In this document: positions 46,348 to 57,406 of the stretch, one piece after another
Numbering within the stretch: the first letter of the stretch is position 1
Layout: each line of letters begins with the position of its first letter
Assembly (NCBI GenBank): GCA_026826555.1
Contig: JAKSZT010053881.1
Location: 6,642,502-6,706,501 of the forward strand
DNA: 64,000 nucleotides
Origin: Tolypeutes matacus
Taxonomy: Eukaryota > Chordata > Mammalia > Cingulata > Chlamyphoridae
Reading direction: 5' to 3'
Position numbers and translations under genes: made by a program
The notes under the pieces: model-generated
Databases searched by the model: none
The model's input: only the letters and a program-made list of their open reading frames with translations
Told to the model about the DNA's origin: nothing

Positions 46348-47616
46348 GGGGTTTATTATTATTATTATTAATTTTTTGTTGTGGTAACATATACAATAGA
46401 AAATTTCCCATTTAACCACTTCCATGTGTACAATTCAGTAATATCAATTACATTCACAATATTATCTCACCATCATTACCATCCATTAACAAAACTTTTT
46501 ATCACCCTGTATTAGTCAGCCAAAGGGGTGCTGATGCAAAATACCAGAAATCTGTTGGCTTTTATAAAGGGTATTTGGGGTAGAAGCTTACAGTTACCAG
46601 GCCATAAAGCATAAATTACTTCCCTCACCAAAGTCTGCTGCCATGTGTTGGAACAAGATGGCTTTTGACATCTGCCAAGGGTTCAGGTCCTGGGTTCCTC
46701 TCTTCCCAGGGCTTGTTTCTCTCCAGGCTCAGCTGCCATGCTTTCTCCACAAGACCAACTGTAGACTATCAGGCAAATGGCTCCGTCTCTTTGCCATGTC
46801 TAATGGAACCTCACATATGTGCTTCTCCTGCGTGTTTACTTCCTGGGTTCCAGGATCAAAACTGAAACCTCCCTTCTCTGCAGTGAGGTATTTCTGTGAG
46901 TCCCCACCCACCAAGGGGGCAGAGACTCAGCATCTACTGACGTGGCCCAATCAAAGCCTTAATCATTATTTAATCGAGTAAACCTCTGAATCCAATATAA
47001 TCTAATATACCCAGAGGAAAAGACCAGTTCACAAACATAATCCAATATCTATTTTTGGAATTCATAAATAATGCCAAACTGCTACACACCCCAAACAGAA
47101 ATTTTTCACCCAATAAGCAGTAACTCCCACCCGTTAACCTGTAATTTACTTTCTGTCTCTCTGAATTTGCTTTTTCTAGGTATTCCATATAAGTGAAATC
47201 ATACAATATTTGTCCTTTTGTGTTTGGCTTTATTTCACTCAACATGATGTCTTCAAGGTTCATCCATGTTGTGGCATGTATCAGAACTTCATTCTTTTTT
47301 ATGGTTGAATTATATGCCACTCTATACCACATTTTGCTTATCCATTCATCTGTTGATAGACACTTGAGTTGCTTCCACTTTTTGTGAACATCTATTGTGA
47401 ACAATGCTTCTATGAACTTTGGATTTCAATTCTTTCAGATGTATACCTAGAATTGGAATTCCAAGCTATATCATAATTCTATATTTAGCTTTCTGAGCAA
47501 CCACCAAACTGTTACCACAACTGTACCATTTTACACTCTCACCAACAACATCCTCAGCAACACTTATTTTCCTTTTTTAAAAAAAAAAAAAAAAAAAAGC
47601 CGTCATGGTGTGAATG
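46348..47616 (-). mobile_element. 5'-truncated L1, antisense, in the LRRC8B intron
   Basis: Perfect 13 bp duplication TAGCCATTAGTTT at 46335-46347 and 47617-47629. The left end is a short (TTA)n tail remnant; the right end lies in ORF2. An A-run (47578-47598) sits near the 5' edge. A solo LTR (46508-47086) interrupts it and L1 text resumes afterwards. The ORF2 remnant is readable on the - strand at about 47404-47150 (MFTIDVHKKWKQLKCLSTDE). Confidence 0.88.
46508..47086 (-). repeat. ERVL-like solo LTR with 5 bp duplication
   Basis: 579 bp, TG...CA ends (on the + strand TGTATTAGTCAGCC to AAACTGCTACA), flanked by CACCC at 46503-46507 and 47087-47091. On the - strand the end reads CTGACTAATACA, as in ERVL-class LTRs, so the element is antisense. 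No internal region or genes remain. Confidence 0.85.
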
Positions 47617-47874
47617 TAGCCATTAGTTTTTCATAATTTAGGAAGTTTATCATTTTCCTAATAGGTCTGTAAATATTTCTTTTGATTTCTGAAAAGAAAT
47701 CAGTGTTCCCTTAGAGTAATTATTTTTCTCTCTGGCTCATATATTGTACAGTTTAAGAAAGGGCATGTTAAATGAATTAGATATAAATAAATGCTATCTA
47801 GACATTTTTATAAAATTTACTGGACTATACAAAATGTGTTTGGTGTTCTGATAAGCTTTGAGGCAAACTTTTTA

Positions 47875-48119
47875 TTTTTTTATTTTTGTATTTTGAGGTA
47901 CTAGGAGCTGGGGATTGAACTCAGTACATCATTATATGGGAAGCTGGTGCTCAACCACTGAGTCATATCGGCTTCCCTGAGTTGGTTTTTGTTTCCATTT
48001 GTTTTGCTTGTTGTTGTTTTGTTGTTGTTGTTGTTGTTCGTTTGTTTAGGAGGTACCAGGAACCGAACTCAGGACACTGAGTGGGCGGGCACTCAACCAC
48101 TTGAGCCACATCCATTCCC
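47875..48119 (-). mobile_element. two-unit SINE
   Basis: Antisense SINE with two tRNA-like units ('ggggattgaactcagtac' near 47909 and 'aggaaccgaactcagga' near 48058), a (GTT)n spacer and a 'gagccacatccattcccc' end. Flanks CAAACTTTTTA and CAAACTATTTT look like a worn duplication. Confidence 0.82.
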
Positions 48120-48699
48120 CAAACTATTTTTTATAGTTATAAGTATATTTTTCAAGATAAACTTACTGAGTTGATGGAAAGTCTTGAATCTCTAGCAAAG
48201 CACCCAAGCCTCCTTTAGGACAATTGAATTAGAGTAGGAGAGCTAAGATCCTATGTCAAGAGCTCCATGCTAAAACCCTGAGGGTAAACCCCTGAGTCCA
48301 TGGACACACACTTAGTCCATGGAAAGTATTACCAGTAGCCTCTACCCTTAACTCACTTTCATTTCATGGAAGCAGCATTGAAGGGTTTTATAGCCTCTGG
48401 CCTGAGTGGTTGGCCCCAGAGGCTTGCTTCCAGTGCCTTGTGAAATCCCCTCTCCTATACTGGGGCTGAGAAATCACTAAAATCACAAATTTAGATGTGT
48501 GAGAGGAGATTGGTATGAACCTGGGACTGCTAATAGCCAAACTGAAGGGCAGTAACAGGAATGGCATCAGGGTGTTTACTAAGTAGGAAATGAGTCCAAT
48601 TAAGCAAGATACTTGCTTTGAATCTGGAAGTTGACTAAAGAAGAGAGATATATGAGTCCTCAGTGCAGCTCAAGTTAGGATACTCTTCTTCTTAGTGAT

Positions 48700-48917
48700 T
48701 CTTAACTGGTGGTGATTTTGCCCTACTCCCCCCACAAGGGAACATTTGTCAATGTCTGGAGACATTTCTGGTTGTCACAAATGTGAGGGGTGGGTGCCGC
48801 TGGTATCTAGTGGGTAGAGGCCAGGGATGCTGCGAAACATCCTACAATGCACAGGGCAGCTCCTCACAAGAATTATCCAGCTCACAGTGTCAATAGTGCC
48901 AAGGTTGAGAAACCCTT
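48700..48917 (+). mobile_element. MER20 hAT-type DNA transposon
   Basis: Clear MER20 text: 'gattcttaactggtggtgat', 'tgtctggagacatttctgg', 'agtgggtagaggccaggga', 'gtgccaaggttgagaaaccc'. Nearly full length. Confidence 0.92.
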
Positions 48918-49550
48918 GCAGACCCATGCATCTTGCTCAGCACTTTATCCCCAGCGCCTAGCTGGGAGCCTGACACATAAGGAGATGCTCTGCACAGGTT
49001 TACTCAATACAAATGAGCCAAGTCCTTTCAACCACTTTGCTCAAAGCCTTGCCTGGGCACCAGCAGGCACTCTCGTCTCTGAGCCCATTGCACAGGACTG
49101 ATTTTTTCTCTACTTGTAAGTCCCTGACCCTACTTCTGAGCTGCAGGTGTCCCTGCCTGGAAAAGGTTGCTTTAGAAAGAGGCTACATTTCTTCTCTCTC
49201 TCCTTCATTTTGTCTCATTTATTGAAGTCTACATATGTAAAGGTATACATATGCATTCTTGAGAAGGAAATGAAGTAAAAGGGTAAGCATTTTTCCTTTG
49301 CTTATACCTAGTGTTTTGGTATGCAGTAATTATCTATATTGAATGCCAGACTTAGCAAAAGTGATCATCTGATTTATTTCCAAGGATATCCAGCATTGAG
49401 TTGGGGGTGGGGGGACGGGGATGATAGGGGAGTTTCCAATAGAATGAGCGATTTTAATGCAATTTGACCTTTTTTTTTTAAGTTTATATGAAGAATGTTT
49501 TATCCTTTTGAGGAGAGATCAGCAATCTGGGTGGCCCTGATCTCCCAGTA

Positions 49551-49614
49551 GAGAGTTAGCTCAGTGGACTGAGTTAGCCCGTTAGACAAGAGGCTGAGCT
49601 TAAGTCCCTCTTTC
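49551..49614 (+). other. tRNA-like fragment (relic)
   Basis: A good A-box match (TAGCTCAGTGG at 49557-49567) is followed by a tRNA-sized stretch ending in a poor B-box-like GCTTAAGTCCC. The acceptor ends only partly pair. It is more likely a tRNA-derived relic than a working gene. Confidence 0.3.
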
Positions 49615-50650
49615 ATTGCTCTTGCTAACCAGGCCACTTCTGAACCCAGGAACTTCATTGTTTGATAGTTGCGTAGATGCCTCCTGGCACCACCACCCCA
49701 TCTCTATAAATATGTAGAATATTATAGGGCAGGATGCTTCTCTCAGAGAACATTGACCATGTTGCATGCAGTTCACTTATGCCTGTTCCAAACTCACCTC
49801 TCATTCAGGTGATGAGAGTCATGCTTTGTTACTTCTCTGGAGATCTTTCCCCAATAAACCTTATTTCATATCTCCACTGTGGCTCCCTTAGAAATTCACA
49901 TACAGCCTACCCACCATAGAGGGGAGTAGTTCAGTTGAGCCGCCATAAAGTTAGACCTAATTACAGACTATTTATCTTACTTTAAATTATTTCTCTATGT
50001 TATGTGAATTATTTAATCAAAACTGTGCGCAGAGAGCAGGAAGAAGCTAAATACTCGATGTGTGTGTATAGGGGAGTAGAATGTACATATATATATTATA
50101 TTTGTCTCTACTTCTGTAAACTTGTTTTTGTTTTGTTTTATTTTTAACAGAATAGAGTTTTCAGGCTATACTGAGAAACACTGTAAGAAATAGCCTGGGT
50201 GACTGATCTCAGGATGTTTTCGAGGCTGTTTCTCATTACATTACTGTTTATGAGAACCCTTGAGAGCAATTTATTTCTGATCTAGGACTCAGGAATTGTT
50301 GTGATTCTCCTGAGTTACTCGTTTAGTTTTTCATCTTAGGGACAATGAGTATATAACTGATTGGATTTTCAAGAACTCCTTGTTAGAATGTTTAGAACCA
50401 AATTTGTTGCCTACCCATATATAGCAAGGGTCCTTCTTTCGTGCCAGCCTCAATCCTGGCTCCATGTGGTACTTCTACCCCTATTTTTTTTTTCCTTATC
50501 CTTTACATCTACTTGAAATTTAACACCATTGGTATATGTATCCTGGTAAACCCCCAGAAATGTTTTTGGAACAAGGTAAAGGTATAAATAAATTTATTGT
50601 CATAGCGCATCAAAAACCAGGTTTACTGGCTTCTTTTTTTCCCTTTGCAG

Positions 50651-50923
50651 ATTGAGATGCTACCAGATGGGCTGTTTCAGTGCAAAAAGCTGCAGTGTTT
50701 ACTTTTGGGGAAAAATAGCCTGATGAGTTTGTCCTCTCACGTGGGTGAGCTGCCGAACCTTACTCTTCTGGAGCTCATTGGTAATTGCCTGGAAACACTT
50801 CCTCCTGAACTGGAAGGATGTCAGTCACTGAAACGGAGCTGTTTGATTGTCGAGGAGAATTTGCTCAATACCCTTCCTCTCCCTGTAACAGAACGTTTGC
50901 AGACATGCTTAGATAAATGTTGA
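50651..50923 (+). CDS. LRRC8B: LRRC8B, last coding exon (codons 716-805)
   Basis: The acceptor AG at 50649-50650 joins in frame to the exon ending at 41751. The exon encodes IEMLPDGLFQCKKLQCLLLG onward: the last three to four leucine-rich repeats and the C-terminal cap, ending LQTCLDKC with TGA at 50921-50923. This is the cytoplasmic end of the LRR domain, which in LRRC8 channels shapes gating and partner contacts. No frameshift or stop is present. An upstream in-frame ATG at 50657 is internal, not a start. Confidence 0.97.
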   Translation: MEMLPDGLFQCKKLQCLLLGKNSLMSLSSHVGELPNLTLLELIGNCLETLPPELEGCQSLKRSCLIVEENLLNTLPLPVTERLQTCLDKC

Positions 50924-53900
50924 TCTAGAGAGAGGAGACCCCAGGTCTCAAACTAATTTTTTAAAGTATGCCCCCAGGGCTTTAAATGAGGAGTAAAACT
51001 TCCTAAGTTGTAAAGATGGAAAATGGATGATGATTATGACTAACAATAACCAAATGTTTTATTAAAGTAACTCAGTGTCTAGCCCTAAATTAAACGGGTA
51101 AAAAGTGTTAACACTAAACTGAAGTTTTGTGAATAATTGATCTTTAATTTATTGAGATATTGTAAGAAGTACATATCGAGGGTGGAATAGGGGACAAAGA
51201 ATCATTGTATTTCTACCTTGCAATTTTTCCCTGAAAGACTGTACAGGTATTCTTTCTCTCTCCGTTCCCCAGCCCCCATTACTTACTTGCACACTTGTTT
51301 TTAACTGGCTTCCTCTTGATATTGATGACCAAGATCATAAACTCATCAATATATACTTCTGTGATGCACTCACCACTGCGTTTGGTAATGTTCTTAAATT
51401 TTTTAGGAAGGGTGCATTGTGTTTGGCAGAATACCTTTACGGCTTAATTTTTACTTCCTTTCCCAGCTTGCTTGAGTCTTCACTAATCCTGTTTTCTCTT
51501 AACATCAATGATGAACCCTGAGAAAATGCCTGCTTTTGGCCTTTGCATAGAACAGGAGCCAGGCTACTTAGAAGATGTCACCTTCAGAGGCATCCTGAAA
51601 ACTCATGCATTCTCTGAAATTTCTTCTTGTCTATTATCAAAGCCTTTTTATTTGCTAAAATGTTTATATTAAATGTAAAACAAAAATATTTTGTGTAATC
51701 TTGAATTCAACATCTGTGAGAATAATTTTTGTAAGGTACAGAGAGTTGATGCATTTCTTTTGGAATTTACATTTAATGTTCTTGGTTTTAGCTGTCTATG
51801 ATTCCCATGTTTATGTACATTCAGCTCCAAAATGTTTTTCTATTCTGCAACTAATTCTGGCTAAAAAAAAACCTTGTGTTTCATGCACTAAAATATTTGG
51901 GGAGTCTCCCAGTGAGAAAATGGCCACTTCACCTACCTCTCTCTTACATAATGCTGTGTATCGTATGGGTACAATTCTTAGTTGCTTAAAAAAACTGTGA
52001 TGGATGGGAGAGGTACAGTTCTGGATTTTCAAATTGATTCTAATGCTTTGCAGGAATTTAGTAAGAGTTAAAACAAAATACTTTTGCATGATCTCTAAAT
52101 ATGATTATAATATAAAACACTCAGCTATTCAGTGTTATAGATGAAATCCTCAAAGCTCACAAAGAAATAGATCCATTTAACACTGAAATTCATCTCATGT
52201 CTTTGTCTAATTCTTCTATAATACATTTTGCTCCTTTTTATGAAGAGCTTTGTGTTTGGCGTTTTTTAATCATGTAAAAAGAATAAAATCGAGCAGCCCT
52301 GCTTGGGGAAAGGTACATTTTTAATACGTCTTTCTCTAATGGGTCTATGCAATTTGATGCCACCTCAGTTTGGATCTAACTCTGAGGTAATCTGTTAACA
52401 GCACCTAGGCAAAACTGGAAAACACTAAGAAGAAAGAGTTCTGTAAATATGAAATTGTGGTGTGTGGTATGAATTTTCTTTGCCTGTTCTAAAAAATGAA
52501 AATGAGTCTTTAAGTTATGGCAAAATGTAGCTTGCTCCACCCCCCGGGACTGAAGTTCAGAGAAAAAAATTGTTGATGTCAAATGAAATTTGAATAAAAT
52601 TAATTATAAAGATTATAGAACACCAAAAACTGCCTAGCAGATTAATGTTTATTCATTCTTACCAAAATTTGCCTTTAGTCAGAACACTCAAGTTCTCAGG
52701 GAACCAGGCATCAAGAAACTGATGGAACTTTCTTAGGACTTCAGAAAACAGATTCTGCCTATATACAGGATTCTTTGTTATTTTCATTTTTAAAATGTGA
52801 GTTGATGGTCATTTTAATGTTCATGTTTGTTTCACAGTAGAATAGTCATGTGCCCTGATTCTAGTGTTGGATAGAATTGTTTTAAGTTTTGGACATGAAT
52901 GTAATATATGGAGAGGGGCTTAAATGTTTTTGTCCATATAATTAGCCATAATTCGTAAGAGAAACCCCACCTTCTCCTATAAGGAAGCATTTACAAAATA
53001 TAACATAGTCATATTTCCTTCCATTCACCAGACAAACCAGAACATCACAACTAGGCACTCTCGGTTCAACTGTGCATAAATACTTCTTTATCATCTCTAA
53101 GTTTCAGGAAGCAGTTTACTAGCAAGATCAATAGTGAATATCATAAACTGCTTCCCATGCAGCAGGGTATAATTACTGATGCAAACTCTGTTGTTGTGAT
53201 GGCACAGTTTTTTCTTTTTAATCATATACCCAAATGTTTAGGTATAACTTTTGAAAGGACATAGCACTGACACAATGAACTCTGAGACTACCACTTGACT
53301 TACAAAAATGTTAATACTCCTTTATTGCCCTTTTGGATCATATCTTTATTCTATTTCTGTTTCTCTTCAAGAAAATTTTGAATGAAGAAAATGAAGTTTG
53401 TTAAATTATAATTATGAGACTTTAGTTGGCTTTTGATTTCCAAGAATGCCTAGAGCATTTTCCACAAAATAAATGCAAGTGTATTCTGAACAAAAGTTTA
53501 TGGCTTTTGCTGGCAATGGAATTGGCTCCTTTTATTTACACACACACACCACCTCTATGTATGCAAAATGTAAATTCTTAGTTTTTATATGTTTAGTATT
53601 TTTTCGAAAGTTGTTATAAGTTTTACATTAATGCTAGGTATTCTATTTCGTTCAGTACTTGTAATCATGGAGTATTCTATTCCTTTAGTGATAACCTTTA
53701 AAAGAAAATTGAATGTTCAACCTTAGTTTGAGAATCTAAGTGTTATTGAACATTCCTGGTGAAGGTGTAGTGTTTCCCTAACCTACATCAGGGTACATCT
53801 GTAGAGCATATAGTGTATCTCCATTTGTCATCCTCAGTCTTAATTTTCCCCCCATATGTCACCATACTTCACTGTCAATTAACAAAAATTTCTGTTAAAC

Positions 53901-54642
53901 AGGGTAAAAACAGATCATCAGGATCTCAGCACTGTGGCATAGCTCTGATGTGTGCTGTGGTGAACTGCAGTGATGTGTTTGCATAACATTGTTTAATAGT
54001 GAAAATATTTGTTTTTTTTTTCTTCAAGTGTTTCATGATTCAAATTTTGTATGTTTAAAATATTGCATAATCTTGACTGGTTCAGAAACCATTAAAATAA
54101 TCAAACAATTCTGTGGCTTTATAGCTTTATTTCCTTGTGTTTTCTATAAATGTTTCTTTTCATCTTTAAGGTATTTTATGTTCCTTCTCCACTCACCCAC
54201 CCCATTAAATTACTTTGATCAGTGCTCATATAATAATAGAACATATTTGTGCTAAAGAACTTGCAGAGATACTTGAGCATGCATTTATTTTGGCAGAAGC
54301 CATATAGCATATAATTATGCCAAATTGTGTAAGTAGTTCCTCTTTACCCATCCTTGTAGTACTTAGAGCTGATCCTGTGATCCTTCATCTCAACCAGAGG
54401 CATGAAAATGTAACTGTAGGGCTACTTTGTTTTCAGTAGCTGTATATTGCATCAGAATCTGTGTTTGTTTGTTTCTTGAGACAAGAAGGCTCTGAGAGGG
54501 AAGAGGAAGTATTGTTTTGCCTCCTAGTTTGTACTAAGACATTATGTATATATGAAATGGTATAAACTAATAACTTGCAAAATGCCTTGGTTATAATTAT
54601 TTATTCTCTCCAGCTTTATATGAAAAGCTGGAGCAATGTAAC

Positions 54643-54648
54643 AATAAA
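54643..54648 (+). terminator. LRRC8B: candidate poly(A) signal AATAAA
   Basis: AATAAA followed 15-40 bases later by a GT-rich stretch ('ttggtttcttcccgttggtt'), the expected downstream element. A good candidate for an intermediate 3' end. Confidence 0.5.
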
Positions 54649-55367
54649 AACAGTCCTATTTAATTGGTTTCTTCCCGTTGGTTGTTTATCACTTCTGCAT
54701 CCACTGGGAACTTCAACTAAATACCTGTAGTAATAGACTATTCTCTTTATCTTCTTTTTATGAGAACAATTGCATCAACACTAAAACATTAAAATAGACT
54801 ATATAAACCAAAGTATTGAATTGATATGACATACAATGAAACTACATATTTAAGGTTTGCATTTGACTTATATAATACATTACTGCTGAAAAAGCAATTA
54901 TGCCTTCTGCATGCTGTATATTATCTCTAACAGAGATGGTGCAATTTAAAAAATACAAAGGTATAGAGTTAAAGTGGATGTGTTTGTGCATATATATGTG
55001 TTATGTATAAACCTAAAATTTAAAGTTTATGAGAGGATTTTTTAAACTCTTCAAATATTTCATCCTCAATGAAATGAACCAATTTTGAGTAGAGAGATTT
55101 TCTTTAGTTAGCTTCACAATGAAGGCTTGTATTTGTTGTTTTATTTTTGCCACATATTTGAAAACATGTATACACTTGATTTTTGCTTCTGGTAATGAAT
55201 TATTAGAAAATAAGATTTTTGCAAAGAGTTCCATGTTTGGGACCCTCAGGTTTACCATGTAAAGCTGCACTTTAGTGGTAAATCTTTTTGCCTGAAATTC
55301 AATAGATTTTGGTAAACTTTACTGTTTTCAAAGTACCTTTTATGTAAAATAAGGATTTAATTTTTAT

Positions 55368-55384
55368 AATAAATGGCAAATAAA
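55368..55384 (+). terminator. LRRC8B: candidate distal poly(A) signals, two AATAAA
   Basis: Two AATAAA hexamers (55368-55373 and 55379-55384) with GT-containing sequence downstream (about 55420-55445). The best candidate for the distal end, because repeats begin again soon after. Confidence 0.5.
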
Positions 55385-55400
55385 GACAGATTAAATGTTG

Positions 55401-56057
55401 GAAGAAATGGACTAATTTACACTGTGTTCACTAATTGGTGTTCAGTTTCAAAAGTGCGTCCCTTCCTCCCACACTTCCTCGTACAGCTGTACCTTTATAT
55501 TATTCACCAAAAGATAGTTTAGATTTACCTGTGAGTCTCAAAACAATAATATGAGTTTTCACCATATGCTAAAATGGCCGCAAAAATAGCAAGCACCTAA
55601 ATAGACCTGGAATGATCCTAGATTTCACTGGCTGTGGGGGTGAAGAGGATGGAATCTTTCACTATCGTTATGGGTCCATCTTTCCAAAACAGTTCATCCT
55701 TGGGATTATTCAGGGACTGATGTTCACAAACCAACACATCTCTCTCCCTCCCTCCTTCTTGGCTCCTGTTTCTCCATTTACTATAAATTTAGCACTAAAA
55801 CCAACACTGAAAAGTGGACCAGATAAATAAAAGCTAAAGCATGCAAGACAGGAAATGCTGAGAAATTTAGTGAAGGAAGAAAAAAATAGAATTGTTGGGT
55901 AAAATATGCCTATGAAAGTTTGACCTTTTGGAAAGAAGACATTTTCTCAATCTCTCTCGCTTTCGCTCTCTCCTCCCCATCCCCCTCCACACATATACTT
56001 TCAGGACCACATTAGAAATTGATACTCAGTCCTTTTCTCTGCTGAAGGAGGGAACTC
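55401..56057. other. intergenic stretch, nothing recognised
   Basis: Sequence between the probable LRRC8B 3' end and the next L1. A CT-rich patch lies at 55950-55990. No gene or clear repeat. Confidence 0.5.
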
Positions 56058-56654
56058 AAGATTTACTGGATTGGGGGTGGGAGAGGCAAGATGGCAACAG
56101 AGTAAGGTGCTCCAAGAGTCGGTTCATCCTACAGGGCAGTTACTAATCACAGAGCTATTTAAAGCACTGTTGGGGGGGGGGTGGCCAGGAGACCAGAAGA
56201 GCATCCTGCAACATCTTTGAAAGAATGGAAGGAGGTGACTGTCCTTCTGCAGAGAAGATTTGTGAGTAGAGCACTCCACACCGTGAGGGCTGGTGCCCAT
56301 CCTCCACTGGCAGCACAAGCCACTTCGGGAGCTATTCCATGGCTGGAGTTGAAAGCTCCATTTCCCAAAATGGGGGGAGGAAGAGACAGTCAGACACCAA
56401 CTCCAGCTATTGATTAGTAAATTTGGCGAGCTAAAGTATAATCCTAAGAACAGCTAAAGTTTGAACCTGTCCAATTTGGAAAGAGGTTGGTAGCAGCCAT
56501 TTTAACTCCGTCCCCAGCATGAGGGGAAGCAGGGATCACTGAAAATCACAGTGATGGTAGGGACCAGCTTCTTTCCACCCAGATTGGATTGCAGCTCTAG
56601 CCTAAGCTCCAGCCCCACCTCCAGCAGGGAGGAATCTAGGGAACCTGCACCAGA

Positions 56655-57340
56655 CTCTCCAGGCAACTGCAGGTGATTTTGGTCAGCACAGACTGAATAT
56701 TCGACACCTGGGGCTCCATCCTCACATCCCAATAGGATAGGAGGGGAGCTGTGTTTCCTCAGCCTCTCCAGGAAATGGTAGGCACTTTAAACCTGTACAG
56801 ACTAGACTGTTGGCACCTAGAGCGCCTCCCCCACCCCTAGGAGGGGACTGGTGTTTTCTGAGCCTCCCTGGGCAACTGCAGGTCCCTTCAGCCAGCAAGG
56901 ACTGGTTTGTTGAGCACCTGTGGTTCCATACCCACCCCTTAAAGGGCAGAAGGAACAGTATTCCCTCAGCCTTTCAGGGCAACTGCAGGTGTTTTCAGGC
57001 CACATGGATTAGATTTTTGAGCACTCCGGAGGTTCCATCCTCATGCCGGGTGTGGGGGGGGCAGTACTATGTCAGTCTACCATGGCAACTGCAGTCAGTT
57101 TTGACCAGCATGGCTTAGTTTGCTGCCCACACCTGCAGCTCCATCACTGCTCCAGGCAGGGGAGGAAGAGGCATGAAGCTTCACTAGTCTCTCTGGGCAA
57201 CTACAGTCTTGGCCAGCATGACTTGGATTACTACACACAGCTGCAACTCCATCCCTACCCCTGACAGAGGAGAAAGGCGGGAGAAGCTTCATCATTTCCT
57301 AGGGCAATGCGGGCAGCATCAGCCTCCAGAGCTAACAGTA
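56655..57340 (+). repeat. tandem ~107 bp repeats in L1-F 5' UTR
   Basis: Seven units are recognisable from the recurring start CTCTCCAGGCAACTGCAGG or close variants at 56655, 56764, 56864, 56971, 57077, 57189 and 57296, a spacing of 100-112 bases. Each unit continues with a 'gaccagcatggactg' block and a 'cacctgcagctccatcc' block. Similar layouts in mouse L1 act as promoter monomers; a promoter role here is inference. Confidence 0.8.
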
Positions 57341-57406
57341 CCAACTAAATCCTATTACACAACCAGCAAAGGAGAAAGGGCAAAAAAGCCCTAAAGAGAG
57401 AAATTA

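Larger units (their letters stand above)
41752..50650 (+). other. LRRC8B: LRRC8B last intron (8.9 kb)
   Basis: GT-AG intron with a strong donor (gtaagt) and a long pyrimidine tract before the acceptor (ttctttttttccctttgcag). It interrupts the LRR domain at phase 0. It contains MER5, MIR, MER20, several SINEs and a L1 with a nested LTR, all listed separately. The remaining parts (41850-42925, 43120-44030, 44160-44930, 45030-45380, 48200-48690, 48920-50640) show no gene. 41990-42045 may be an L2 or MIR tail. Confidence 0.92.
50924..55400 (+). other. LRRC8B: LRRC8B 3' UTR (extent inferred)
   Basis: About 4.5 kb of AT-rich sequence after the stop with no interspersed repeat that I recognise, in contrast to everything around it. 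That fits a long, conserved 3' UTR. Possible poly(A) signals lie at 52282, 52593, 53468, 54643, 55368 and 55379. Short open frames inside are not supported as genes. The true end needs transcript data. Confidence 0.65.

Noticed and set aside
55612..57394. Several 60-100 codon open frames after LRRC8B
   Set aside because: Most lie in the L1-F 5' UTR repeats. The first (55612-55830) has no recognisable domain and no support for being coding.
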